Shown here: piece by piece, positions 1-11,200 of the stretch
How positions within the stretch are numbered: the first letter of the stretch is position 1
Layout of the letters: each line of letters begins with the position of its first letter
Assembly: GCA_023512835.1 (NCBI GenBank)
Contig: CM042085.1
Location: 49,719,569-49,783,568 of the forward strand
Direction: 5' to 3'
From: Taxillus chinensis
Taxonomy: Eukaryota; Streptophyta; Magnoliopsida; Santalales; Loranthaceae
Length of the DNA stretch: 64,000 nucleotides
The notes under the pieces: model-generated
The model's input: only the letters and a program-made list of their open reading frames with translations
Database searches by the model: none
Told to the model about the DNA's origin: nothing
Made by a program: the position numbers and the translations under genes

Positions 1-1161
1 AGAGAGAGAGAGAGAGAGAGAGAGAAGAGTTCGGCCATTGCTTCTTTGTGGTGTTTCTCGTGGGCGGACAACGTTCGGCGTGGGAGTAGGATCGTTCTTG
101 TGGTGATACGTTTTCCTATAGGTAGGGGTTTTGTCTTTCCTAGTCTGTCCCGGGTTAGGCCCTGTGTAGATGAATTGCGAGTTTCTATTGTTGTTGCTAT
201 AATATTTATATGTAAAATCACATAGGTGTGACCTCATATATGAATGTTGGCCTTCAATGGCGTTTTGATGTGATTCGACATTGGGTGGTCGGTGCATGTT
301 AAATGGTCGATAAAATGCCTGTGTGAATATGCCTAGTACATGTTTAATAATATGCCTGTGTGGCTGGATTTGCGAGTTTGTAAATGTGTGCATGCTAAGT
401 GTTTGTTTTTATGCCTGAGTGGCTGGGTTTGTGCACTTGTGGATGTGTGCACACTAAGTGTTTGGTTTTATGCCTGAGTGACCGAGGTGTATCTTTGTGT
501 GCTTCATTGCATGGTTGTTAGCCCGAGAGGCTGTGGAAAATGTTTGCCTGAAGAGGCGGTTAAATCACTTGCCTGAGAGGCGGTTAAATCATTGGCCTGA
601 AGAGGCGGTTAAATAACTTGTTTGAGAGGTGGTTAAAGTGTTAGCCCGTGTGGCTATGGAGCCTGTGTGGCTAGGGCTGAGGTTGCGCCCATTTGTGTGG
701 TGTGTTTCCTTGCTATTTCTTTCTGCCACGTCACTGCACTGGTACACGCTCTCACATAGATGATAGGTGCATGGGATGGATTCGGGAGACTTGATCCCTA
801 CTGAGCTGTGGTTGCTCACCCCTCCTACTGTTTTTGTTTTCTTTACAGGGACCTACAGGTGTTAAGTGGGAACACCAAGGTGGAAGACTTTCTGCCTTGT
901 GGCTTTGCTCCTTTTGTTATTTGAGTGTTTTGTCAAATGTTATGTTGACAGACTATTGTAACTCCAAATAGAGATGTTGTAATGGATTTTGGAATTTAAT
1001 AAAGATAAGTGGTTTGCCTTTCGGTTATTTATTGTGGATTATTATGAATGTGTCTGTTGTCCTGCTTGGATGTCGGATTCTATACATCTACCCCTTGCCC
1101 ACTGGGTGGGTAAAGGGGAGTCACGAACCGGTTCCTCGGGTTGGAAATTCGGGGCGTGACA
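1..1161 (+). mobile_element. Chromovirus-type LTR, 3' part (cut by window edge)
   Basis: The right end GGGGCGTGACA and the body match the complete LTR at 47537-49296. The reverse-strand LTR starting at 63000 is related. It begins in an (AG)n run (1-25). The body holds degenerate repeats built on 'GCCTGTGTGGCTGGGTTT' and 'GCCTGAGAGGCGGTTAAAT', then a pyrimidine-rich stretch ending CAG at 848 and an AATAAAG polyadenylation-like signal at 998-1004. The sequence right of 1161 is SIRE gag on the other strand, so this LTR is inserted in a SIRE copy. Its 5' end lies outside the window. Confidence 0.88.
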
Positions 1162-2246
1162 GTCTTTGATTTAGATTTACAATCCTTGGCCCAGTGACCC
1201 GATTTTGCCACAGTTGTAACAATCTTGGGAAGTAAACTCCGATCGCTCCTTCCTTCTGGATGATGATGAGGAGCCTCCTCTGAATCCTTTTATACATTTC
1301 CTCAGGAATCGCTCAAAGGACTTGACCAGAAAAGCTATTTCTTCTTCAATGTCTGAGTTAGAGTTCTCTGACTCTTCCATATCATCATCGCGTTGTATGC
1401 TCAGACATTCCGTAGCTTTAAAAGTTACCCCCTTTTCTTTCCGAGCTATTTTCTCATCTCGGTTAATGTATTTGAATCTGACCTCATTAGTTCGTAGCTC
1501 TCTATAGAGTTCTTAAAGGGGAGCATACTGCCAGCTCTTGTCAGCTTGCAACTGGAGCTGCTTGGAGTAGTAACGATCCGACAGGGAGCGAAAAAAACTT
1601 GCCATTGATCTGGAACTGAGTGTAATGCTCATTTACAGTTTTCAGGTCAACAGTAAGCTTGCCGAATCTCTGATAGATGCATTCGAGGGATTCGCCAGTT
1701 TATGAATGAAGCTCTTAAAGTTCTGTCTGAGAGCATAGATGACGTTCTGCATTTGGGACTGACTTCCCTCATATAGAGGATTGTCAGTTTATCCCAGATA
1801 GCTTTTGCTGTCGTGCAGCCCTAGGTATCCGTGAAAGCTTCGGAGTCCAAAGACGATTTTACGTATGCTAGAGCCTTTTCGCTAGCATACTGGCAGGTTC
1901 TTTCTTCATTGGTGAGTTCAGCATCAGTCTTTGGTCTTCTAACTCCATTTTCTCTGATAGTCATCGGAATAGGTAGCTCCTGATGAAGACATGGCCACAT
2001 GAGATGATCATGACATATCATGAACATTCTCATGCGAGCTTTCCACTGCGAGAAAAGCTCAAGTGTGAACTTTGGTGGTTTGCTCAAAGTGAAGCTAGAA
2101 CTCCATTGTTGAGGAGCAGCGGGAGGAACAGGTTGAGCACTTGTTCTCGGATCGATATTTTCGCTGCTGCTGCGGTTGGGGAGGGGCTCTTGTGCACCTC
2201 CGGAGTTAAGGCAAGCGTTGAACAACATACTATTTTCTTCGGCCAT
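1162..2246 (-). pseudogene. SIRE-type Copia gag fragment (second, tandem SIRE copy)
   Basis: The minus-strand frame opens with MAEENSMLFNACLNSG at 2246. It is the same protein as the gag starting at 36638. Recognisable segments are FTLSKPPKFTLELFSQWKAR and the following RMRMFMICHDHLMWPCL block, as in the UBN2-like gag of Copia elements. Further on comes an acidic stretch and a decayed zinc knuckle starting CYNCGK near 1190. Stops and frameshifts interrupt it from about 1820 down. The start lies just beyond a primer-binding site at 2306-2291. The chromovirus LTR at 1-1161 truncates the gene. Gag would form the particle that packages the element RNA, but this copy cannot encode a full protein. 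Confidence 0.85.
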
Positions 2247-2290
2247 TGATGAGAGAGAGAAAGAGTGGGATCTCTACTTTGAGCAGATAG

Positions 2291-2306
2291 ACTTGCTCTG
2301 ATACCA
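2291..2306 (-). other. Primer-binding site (tRNA-iMet type) of the tandem SIRE copy
   Basis: On the minus strand this reads TGGTATCAGAGCAAGT. That is the usual plant Copia primer-binding site, complementary to the 3' end of initiator-methionine tRNA, where minus-strand DNA synthesis starts. It lies two bases from the LTR end at 2309 and just upstream of the gag start at 2246. Confidence 0.9.
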
Positions 2307-2308
2307 CT

Positions 2309-3670
2309 TGTTGGTCCCTAGGTGAATAGGCTCTAATCGAAAATTCTTTATTCGTCTCTGGCACAACACTTATCTCTAAGAGTAGTACGAAAAATAACCA
2401 AATAGTGGAAGTATTTTGTTTTATTATCGAAAGATAAATATAATAAAATAGTAGCAGACTAAGCTAATGAAACTTTTCGATCTACTAGAAACTCTCTTAC
2501 ACTCTGATTACAATGACTCATACACTAGACAATATAAAAGCTCTTATAGATGTACGTGCATATATGAAATTTACAAGTCTCAATATATATATATAGTCAT
2601 CCGCTGGAGAGACATTCTTGGAACTTGTTCTTCCGAGCACCGTGTACCACTTAGTTTTTCTCGAAAATGATTATGCTTGAATTGTTGCGGATGTGGAGCT
2701 CAAGATCTTGGGTCTTTAAACGTTGAATTACTTCCCATGATCCCAAGTGCGATTAAATCTCTGTCCACATCTCTGTGTGATCCATGTGTAAGATGATTTA
2801 TGTTTTCAATGAGTTTGTCTTACATCGGGACACAACGAGCTAATGACTTTAAATGCGAAGCCAATAAAGTGAAGCAGTGTCTTCTTAGTCCATTGTAAAG
2901 TTCCTTACTCTGTGTTAGTGAAGCTCGGATCCTTACTCCGTGTCAATGGTTCCTTACTCCGTATCAGTTTAACATTGGAATCCTTATTCCGTGTCAATGC
3001 TTCCTTACTCCATATAAACGAAAGGTTCAGAGGGCTTACTCCGTATCAACGCTTCCTTACTCACATGAGTTCCTCACTCCGCATGAGTAAAAGGTCTGGA
3101 TGGCTTACTCTGTATTAGCGCATCCTTTCACCGCTTGAGTAAAGGTTCGGATTCCTTACTCCACATCTTCTTGTCCTTACTTCGTGCGAATAAAAGACTT
3201 GGTTCCTTATTCCGCACAAGTCGTTCCTTACTCCGCATGAATGAAAGACTCTGATTCCTTACTCTATGTCTTCTTGTCCTTAGTCCGCTTGAGTGGAAGA
3301 CTTAGCTTTTTATTCCGCAATAGTTTTCTCTTACTCTGTGCGAGATGTAGACTAGGATCCTTATTCCGTATCTATTTAACTTAGTCCACTTAAAGTGTAA
3401 GACGTGGATTCCTTAGTACGTAACCTTAAGCATTTGGTCCGCATGAGTGATCCTTATTCCGTATAAAGACTTGGTTATTTATCAAGTGTTTGACGACACT
3501 CACGTTGGTCCGGATCAGGATTATGTATCTTGTCCTTAGCTTTGCTCTCATGAGTGAAAGTTCGAATTAAGGTTATATCTTCTGCAACAACTAAGAATAA
3601 ACATACAAGGTCTCAAATCAAATTACATAGGGTTTTATCCATATCATCAAATTCAGGGCTTGATCCAACA
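2309..3670 (-). mobile_element. SIRE LTR shared by two tandem copies
   Basis: A 1,362-bp LTR on the minus strand, running TGTTGGATCAAGCCC to GGGACCAACA. It aligns with the LTRs at 15058-16417, 36701-38106 and 40398-41833. The low-coordinate side has a primer-binding site and gag start. The high-coordinate side has the end of the env-like frame of the other copy. The one LTR therefore serves as 3' LTR of one element and 5' LTR of the next. A TATA-like run lies at 2581-2596. The U3 part (about 2900-3480) is an array of degenerate units read on the plus strand as 'CCTTACTCCG', i.e. CGGAGTAAGG in the sense direction. Confidence 0.88.
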
Positions 3671-3731
3671 AACACTTCCATCCGCATGATAAGGATCAAG
3701 AGCAGCATATGATGGGAGGAAGGTAACAGCC

Positions 3732-5617
3732 TCAGATGGAGAAGTCGAAGGAGGAGCTGCACTTGGGGATAAGAACTCCCAAAGGAAGTGTAGATGCACG
3801 CCGCTTACCAGCAGGAGCAGAGGAAGCTGCAGCAGGATCAGATGGCACTTTCTCCCCCGTTTTGGTAGATTGACGGGGAGCAACAGGAGTATGAGCCATA
3901 GTGTGAGCCAAGTCCGCAAAGGAGGTAGACAATGAATACATGGACGAGGCTACAAGATCCATCTTCTGCTCGATGGAAGTGGAATAGTCGGTTAGGGCGG
4001 AGACGAGTTGGGCTCTTAGAGCATCAACCTTAACAGCGATGGCAACAATTTGGGTGCTCTGGGATTGAGCATGGCAGTCCAGCTGTGCAGAGATCACAGC
4101 GTCGGAGTAAACCATGCCAAAAGAGGAGCGCCCAAGCGCAAACTCCGGTGCTTTGGAGGACTCCCCTGCATGAAGAGGTGCAGGAGTGCGTTGGGCAGAG
4201 GAGTCAGCAAGAGGAGAGAGAGGTTGATCATTAGCAGCAACAGAGGGAGCAGCCGGAGCATCGGAGGCATTTGGGGCAGCAGATCCGCTTTGACCAGAGA
4301 GGTCAATAACGGGAATGGCAGCAGTAGGAGAAGAGGGCCCGACCTCTGCAGGGGAAGGAACCCGTGTGTCATGGGCCGGTCCGGAGGTAACAGCAAATGG
4401 GGTGTCAGGAAGGGAAGCCGGCGTAAGAAAGCCATGATCCAAGTTCCAGACAATCATGTCTTTCGGGGTTTGGGTATTGCGAGTATAATACACCCAGAGA
4501 TCATTGCCAGGGATAGTGGCTATGTAGGCAAGGCTGAAACGAAACCATAGGTCCGTAAGAGTGTCGGCAGGGAGATGATCTAGGTAGTCTCAAGGTTGAG
4601 GAAGTGGGGTCAAGGGTACTTCACGGGGAGAGGTAGGGACATCGGCCACTTGCCGCGGCAATAGTAACGGCAATAGTAAGAGAATCGGGTGCGGGGACAT
4701 CGGCGGCAGAAGGTACTGATGAATCAGCTGAAGGGCAACTGGGATGAGACGGCCTCATAACCTCGGATGGGTCTGCGTGAACGCTGTGCTGGGAGCCACG
4801 GGAGATGGAAGGAGCATCTACAGACCGAATCCGTGAGGACTGGTGAGCAGAGTTGACCTCAGGGGCGAGGCTGTCGGCTGGGTCACCAACCGAGCTACCC
4901 GTTGTTCCAGGAGCGGGGAGGAGGCGGATAGCGGCAAAAGGCCGGCGTGCCGTCGATTCCCGTCCGGCATTAGATGGCGGAGATAGAAGGCTTGGGGGGA
5001 AGGGATAATGCCATGTTCGTTGAAGTGGGATGGACGAAGATACCGGAAGACGATGCTGAGTATCCGCCCGAAGGATTGATTATTTGGGTGGTTGCCTAAC
5101 AACCGGAACAAGAATGTTCCCCAATCCATCGGGAGACCCTCAAAGACTCTGTACATGGCTAGAAGCAGGTCGTACGGGACGGAATCGAGGGCTATTGTGC
5201 GATCCAGAAAGCGCCAGCTTAGGATGGTTGCCATACATCGGTAGCGACCCTGGAAGGACTTCAACTTGTATTCCTTCCCTTTGTAAGTGCAGCCCATGGA
5301 AGCTGCCATTTACTCTGGGTCCGGTCGTTAATGAGGACCAAAAGGAAGATGGTGAGCGGTACCAAGGACGTTCGGGTGATAACAATGGATTCACTCCAGA
5401 TGGTGGATCGAATGGAGTCGTTGGTGCAGCAAACGTTGCGGTAGAACTCAGCAATGTCTTCGATGAGAAGATCTACCGGATCAGAGACGAGGTTTAAGGT
5501 CTAGCTTACTTTAAGTAAAGGGCGTAGCTCCAGAAACTACGCCGGAGGATTGGAAATATCGTTCCAATCGACTAGATGGCCTAGATTGACGCCGGAGAGA
5601 GCGGTTCTGGGTGCCAT
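3732..5617 (-). pseudogene. SIRE extra (env-like) reading frame after pol
   Basis: A minus-strand frame begins with MAPRTALSGVNLGHLVDWND at 5617. Two stops follow within about 60 codons. A segment with DLLIEDIAEFYRNV comes next, then after a frameshift the open stretch 5309-4818 (KGKEYKLKSFQGRYRCMATI, then DWGTFLFRLLGNHPNN). The last open stretch, 4493-3732, is rich in Ala, Pro and Ser with a possible coiled coil (QLDCHAQSQSTQIVAIAVKV). Position after RNase H and before the 3' LTR matches the extra ORF of SIRE elements, called env-like in the literature. I see no clear signal peptide or fusion peptide. Calling it an envelope gene is therefore convention, not evidence. The copy is nonfunctional. 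Confidence 0.68.
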
Positions 5618-7372
5618 TGGAAATGGATTGAGAGAAGGGAAAGGAAATGTAGGGTTTTGACAAGATGAAGAGCGACGATGAAATATGAGAGTGATAAGTC
5701 GCTCTTTGCTTGAAGGCTTATGATATATATAGCAGGTCAGTGGATGCCGACGGGTCTAGCGTTTAAGCGAATGAACAGTGAACCGCCTGACAATCTAATG
5801 TCATTAGACTTGATAGTTGAGTGCCTCCGAATAAAGAGATGACGTGGAGGCAGTAGAACCAAGCATTTATAATAGCTATATGCCTTCTTCCGGAAAATGA
5901 AGTGACTAATTGCCCAGATCGAGATGTGCATTTAATGGACCATCATTATCCCTCCTCATAAATACGCGATGTAAGATAATACTTGGTTTATCGTGATTTT
6001 AGACTTCCAAGAGTCAGGAGGAAGTGAACTGACTATCATCCGGGGTAAAGATAATCCATAGAAGAATATCCAGGATGAAAAAGCAGTTGAGAGTCCGTAG
6101 AAGCAGTCTTGTATGAGAGAAGTAGATTTCTTTGCTGTCTTGAAGTTGAATAGAAAAGAAGTAACACAATACTTCAAATCCGAAACATTAGACAAGATAT
6201 ATATCGGTGAAAATGCAAAGAGAATCTGAACCTGTAGCTTTACAAAGACATACTAAAAGAACAGAAGACTTAACAGGTTGGGATTAGTGCGGATATAGAA
6301 TAAATAAGAAAACTCAGCATAATCCAAACTAATGAAAAATAACAAAACTCATGCATGAAAATGAACACGAGACACATACATACGAGTTAAGGATCATTTT
6401 ACTGAAATCAATGCATATGACAGATAAGAAACACATAAGTTCATATTAGTCAACATAGCGAAACTTTCATGCTGAAAGACGTAGCTAAGAGTAATTAAAG
6501 CTATATGAACTTATGTGTTTCTTATCTGTCATATGCATTGATTTCAGTAAAATGAGTGAGATGGATTAAGGAACTGAATATTCATGAGTGAGATAGATTA
6601 AGGAACACATGCCAAAAACAATCAATTGATTATCATATTAAGATGCACAATTGAAGAAACAAAAACTTTAAATCATGCCACAATTCCGATTCAACAATGC
6701 ATGCCCAGTCAAATCTAAAAGTGAGAGTTATAAGGTATAGTATCCGAGATATATTAGGGAGTTATTACTGAAGTAATAGATGAAGCTTTTGCTCCCCCTT
6801 AGATCATGCGATCCTCTCGAGAAAGACTCCCCCTCAGATAGACAACCAGGAAAGAGGTCACGACACATATAAGGGGGTATTACTTGGGTAATAGACAAAG
6901 CATTTTCTCCTCCTTAGACCATGCGATCCTCTCGATGGACATTTCCTACTTAATATTTAGATCTTGAGAAATTGCGGTTTATCCTTGAGAAAACTTCACT
7001 TCAAAAGCTTATCAGACTGCAATTGTGATTTTATCCACCAGGAATTCCGAGCTAACCCATTTCATTTCTTCAACCAGGCATGTTAATATTTCAATCAATA
7101 TGAAAAAGCATTGGACATGTGGTGAGAGATGGAAATTAGAATCATAAAATCTTAAGGACGTTTTATTCATATATCTTTAATTATGTTAGCTTAAGCAACT
7201 TTAGTCTGGAGACGCAAGCATCCTCCCATATGAAAGTATGAGAATTTTATCAGAAACATAACGCATGACACAAGTAAAGATGATTATCAGAAAGAACAGT
7301 AAGTGTCTAACGCTCATCATGAAACACGACGCATATTCTGAATGAGATACTGTTGGATGAATAAATTATAAA
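5618..7372 (-). other. Noncoding stretch between SIRE pol and env-like frame
   Basis: No convincing coding frame in 1.75 kb. It holds a perfect 52-bp inverted repeat (6395-6554). It also has two related 65-70 bp direct repeats (about 6758-6825 and 6873-6943), each with a minus-strand purine tract (AGGGGGAG, or a decayed form) followed by AGCAAAAGC-like sequence. These tracts resemble polypurine primers and could be internal plus-strand priming sites, but that is inference. Confidence 0.6.
6395..6554. repeat. Perfect 52-bp inverted repeat (hairpin)
   Basis: Arm 6395-6446 (CATTTTACTGAAATCAATGC...) is an exact reverse complement of arm 6503-6554 (...GCATTGATTTCAGTAAAATG). The spacer is 56 bp (6447-6502). 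Every base of the 52 pairs by eye, in an element whose coding regions are heavily decayed. Confidence 0.92.
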
Positions 7373-8814
7373 CTATGCAGAAAGGTCAAGCATACCTAAT
7401 TTGAGGAGTAGTTCAGAAAATCTTACATCAGGTAGGGGCTTGGTGAGTATGTCTCCGAGTTGATCATCCATAGCAACATTTCGAGAGATATGTGCTTTTT
7501 GAGAACATGATCATGGATGAAATGATACCTGACTTCAATATACTTTGTCTTCGGGTGCATGACAAGATTGTTACTGATGGCAATCGCACTAGTATTGTCA
7601 CAGTAGAGTGGAACAGATGTCATGTTGAAACCGTAGTCAGTAAGTTGACTTTGCATCCAGAGTAGTTATGCGCAGCAACTCCCAGCAGCTATGTATTCTG
7701 CCTCAGCAGTAGAGGTAGATACGGAATTCTGCTTCTTACTGAACGAGGAAATTAGTCTATTTCCAAGGAACTGACAAGTACCACTTGTGCTCTTCCTATC
7801 GATGCGACACTCAGCAAAATCATCATTAGAATATCCAGATAAAGAGAAATTGGACTCCTTTGGCTACCAAAGTCCCAAATTCACTGTCCCTTTAAGATAC
7901 CGCAATATCCATTTGACATGAAGCATGTGTGACTCTTTAGGATTTGCCTGATATCTTGCACATATACAGGTTGCGAACATGATATCCGGGCGACTTGCTA
8001 TAAGATACAGCAATAATCCTATCATATTTCTATTTTCAGTCACATTTACTGATTCTCCGTTCAGATCAGGATCTAATTTGGCACTGAATGGCATGGGAAT
8101 CTTTATGGGAGATGAATTTTGCATTCCGAACTTTTTTTATTAGTCCCGTGTGTACTTAGCTTGGTTGATGAAGATTCTGTCCTTCATTTGTTTAATTTCT
8201 ATTCCAAGGAAGTACGATAAATTTCTCATCATGCTCATTTGAAACTTGCCAGTCATCAACTTCGCAAACTCTTCACAAAGCTTCGGATTAGATGATCCGA
8301 AAATGATGTCGTCAACATAAATTTGTACGATCAAAGAATGTCCTTTCTCTTTCCGTAGAAATAATGTGGTGTCAATCTTCTGTTTTCTGAAATTGTGAGC
8401 AAGTAAGAATTCTGACAGTGTGTCGTACCAGGCTCTTGGAGCTTGCTTCAATCCGTACAAAGCTTTCCGTAGTTTGTACACCATATGTTCAGCCTTGTGT
8501 TCAATAAAACCTGGAGGTTGTTCAACAAAAACCTCCTCTTGAAGATCTCCATTCAAAAATGCACTCTTGACGTCCATTTGATAAACTGTGAAGTTTTCAT
8601 ACGATGCATACGCCGGGAACATTCTGACTGCCTCAAGTCCAGCTACTGGAGCAAAGGTCTCGTCATAATCAATGGCTTCTTCTTGACGATATCCTTTGGC
8701 TACCAGTTGAGCTTTGTTTCGGATTACTATTCCATCAGTATCAAGTTTGTTCCGGAACACCCATTTAACTCCAATGACTTGTTGCGACCTTGGCCTTGGT
8801 ACGAGTGTCCACAC
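7373..8814 (-). pseudogene. SIRE reverse transcriptase and RNase H
   Basis: The minus-strand frame from 8814 has the Copia RT block WTLVPRP...GVKWVFRNK, then the [11 protein letters not shown] motif and [22 protein letters not shown] is the polymerase active site. The frame continues past two adjacent stops near 8140 into RT connection sequence (SRPDIMFATCICARYQANPK) and RNase H (IDRKSTSGTCQFLGNRL, then SVSTSTAEAEYIAAG). It ends with the DDQLGDILTKPLPDVRF type tail and a stop at 7375-7373, after a frameshift near 7440. RT and RNase H copy the element RNA into DNA. The reading frame is otherwise well kept from 8814 to 7440, with only a few stops, so the decay is moderate. Confidence 0.9.
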
Positions 8815-9425
8815 TTCATTCGTCTTGAACTAATTAAGCTTTTCTTGCATAGCATCTATCTAGTTGGAATCTTGAAGAGCTTCATCTATCACCTTTGGCT
8901 CTATTTGCGATAGAAAACAAGAATAGAGACACAAGTTGGAGGTGGCTGCCCTAGTTCTCACACCAACAGTAGGATCACCAATCACTTGATCTAATGGGTG
9001 GTTTCGAGTCCACCTATAGTTCTGCGCAAGTGGTGGTAATATTCAATGATTTAAAGCTCTGCCAGATCGGGTGGATCACGTACATCGGCTGGTTGAGCTT
9101 CTTCCGACCTCGGCCTTGATACTAAAGTCCACACTTCGTTCCTCTTGAACTAATTAAGCTCTTGTTGCATAGCGCCTATCCAGTTAGAATCTTGAAGGGC
9201 TTTATCCATTACCTTTGGCTCTATCTGTGATAGAAAACAAGAGTAGAGACACAGGTTGGAAGTGGCTGCCCTTGTTCTGACTCCCATAGTAGGATCACCA
9301 ATCACTTGATCTGATGCGTGGTTTCGAGTCCGCCTATAGTTCTGCGCAAGTCGTGGTGAGTAGTTAATGATTTGAAGCTCCGCCAGATCGGGTGGATCTT
9401 GTACATCAACTGGTTGAGCTTCTTT
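8785..9425. repeat. Tandem duplication of about 320 bp inside SIRE pol
   Basis: Unit 8785-9104 and unit 9105-9425 align over their full length with scattered substitutions. Each begins CGACCT(T/C)GGCCTTG and ends GGTTGAGCTTCTT. The duplicated part encodes the linker between integrase and RT (TDDFSPR-like region, SNLCLYSCFLSQIEPKVMD). The two units differ at roughly one base in eight to ten by eye, so the duplication is not recent. Confidence 0.85.
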
Positions 9426-10687
9426 CGGGCCAGCTATATCCGTATGATGAACAGTTCCGAAAGTACTTTGAGGTACTTCGGCACTGTGACTTTCAGTATT
9501 AACTTGTCCGGATGGACTAGAAGGTTCTCCAGTGTTTTGGATGTCCGTATCAATTGGTTTGAATTTGAGTGGAAGTCCTGAGTCCGATTCTTCGGAAACA
9601 TCATCCGTAACATTTCTTCTTGCTCCACTGGTGCTTGGTGATTGATTAGTAGTAGTGGCAGGCACGTGCTTGAACTGAGAATAATCAATTGTATTCGTGT
9701 GATCCTCCTTCACATTTGAATTTGAAGATCCTATACTTGACCAATCAAGATTAAACTCATCAAAAGCAACATAGATAGATTCTTCAACTTTTAAAAGTCT
9801 CCTATTGAAAACATGATAAGCCTTGCTGTGTAACGAGTATCCGACGAAGATCCCATCATTGGATTTTGGCTCAAATTTACTCCGGGCCTCTTTGCCGTTG
9901 TTTAACACGTAGCAAGCACACCTAAAAGATTTGAAATGGGAGATTGATGGCTTTCTGCCTCTCCACATCTCATAAGGTGTTTTCATGGTAAACTTATTTA
10001 TAAGAGTTTTGTTCTGAACATAGCATGCAATGGACATAGCTTCAGCCCATAAACTAAGAGTAAACTTTGCCCCTGCTAACATTGATTTACCAGCTTCGAC
10101 TAAAGTGCGATTCTTACGCTCAACAACTCCATTTGTTGTAAAGTTCTGGGCGCAGAGAAGTTGTGCTGAATGCCCTATTCAGAACAATGTGATCTCATAT
10201 CTGAAAAGTCAAATTCGGTACCATGATCACTCCTGATGCATTTAATGCTCAGTCCATGTGAATTTCTTATCCAGTTGAAGAGATCTACCAGATGTTTAAA
10301 GGTTTGATCCTTCGATTTCAGGAACGTCACCCATGTATACCTAGTGAAGTCATCGACAACCACGAGGGTGTATCTCGCACTAGCAAGAGAAGCAATAGAA
10401 ATGGGACCGCAGAGGTCCATATGAAGAAGTTACAAAGGAGCAATTATTGAATTAACTTATTTACTTTTAAAGTTATGTTTGGTCTGCTTGCCAAGTTGGC
10501 ATTCTCGACAGAGTGAATCTCTGGAGTCTTTATGCTTGGGCAGACTAGTGACCAAATCAAGCGATGTTAGCTTAAACAAAGTTTTAAAACTTAAATGAGC
10601 GCAATGCTTGTGCCATAGCCAACTCTCTTCATTTGATGCTGTTGTAAGGAAGCATACAGGATCAGAAGAATTATTTCTTAAGACCAC
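9105..10687 (-). pseudogene. SIRE integrase
   Basis: Order on the minus strand: the GAG-pre-integrase/zinc-binding region 10687-10457 (SWLWHKHCAHLSFKTLFKL...LCRECQLGKQTKH, an H-H-C-C pattern). The catalytic core follows from 10420 (MDLCGPISIASL, VVVDDFTRYTWV, RSDHGTEF). A one-base frameshift near 10130 comes just before the NGVVERKNRTLVEA segment carrying the catalytic Glu. The C-terminal part runs from 10082 (SLWAEAMSIACYVQNK, YEMWRGRKPSISHFK, GIFVGYSLHSKAY). The D-D-E residues are visible but in different frames. Integrase inserts the DNA copy into the genome; this copy cannot make an intact enzyme. Confidence 0.88.
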
Positions 10688-10717
10688 TGAATATATGTCC
10701 TCATCTCTTGATCCGGA

Positions 10718-11200
10718 TTACTTAATATCTCCGGATAAGTTTTCCTTAACTGTGCAGGAGTTGGACATAAAGGAAATAGTAAATCCTTTGTCACATAAAT
10801 TATTGACACTCAGCAGATTATGCGTCAAACCTTCGACTAGTGCAACTTTTGTTATTGATACACAGTTGTTGGTTAAAGTGTCATACCCCACAGTCTTACC
10901 TTTACTGTTGTCGTCATATGATACGGATAGTCCTCGTTTGTCAATAACATCTACGAGCACAGACTTATCACCCGTCATATGTCCGGAGCATCCATTATCG
11001 AGTATCCACTTGCTTTGATTGATCTTCGACTTCAAGTGGTCTAGCAATGAATTCTAGAGATGCTCCTGCAAGACATTAGATTACACTTTTGGTGCCCAAA
11101 CGTGTCTCGAGCAGTTAGGAGAAACAACAGTGTCAACAATTCCGGATTTTGCTTTGTTGGGAACTTTAGCTTTCCAAGTTGACTTTACTTTGTTATTGTC
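10718..11200 (-). pseudogene. SIRE aspartic protease, cut by the Tat insertion
   Basis: The minus-strand frame contains WILDNGCSGHMTGDKSVL, the Copia protease active-site motif D-[ST]-G in the variant D-N-G, followed by HNLLSVNNLCDKGF. Upstream to 11200 is the linker KVKSTWKAKVPNKAKSG, in a decayed frame. The gene stops at 11201, where the Tat LTR begins. Its missing N-terminal neighbour is the gag end at 34114. Confidence 0.88.

Noticed and set aside
1983..2249. Plus-strand frame MKTWPHEMIMTYHEHSHASF and its twin at 36384
   Set aside because: Antisense shadow of the SIRE gag N-terminus on the minus strand.
4050..4550. 166-codon plus-strand frame opposite the SIRE env-like region
   Set aside because: Antisense of a GC-rich Ala/Pro/Ser coding stretch, which commonly leaves the other strand open; no domain seen.
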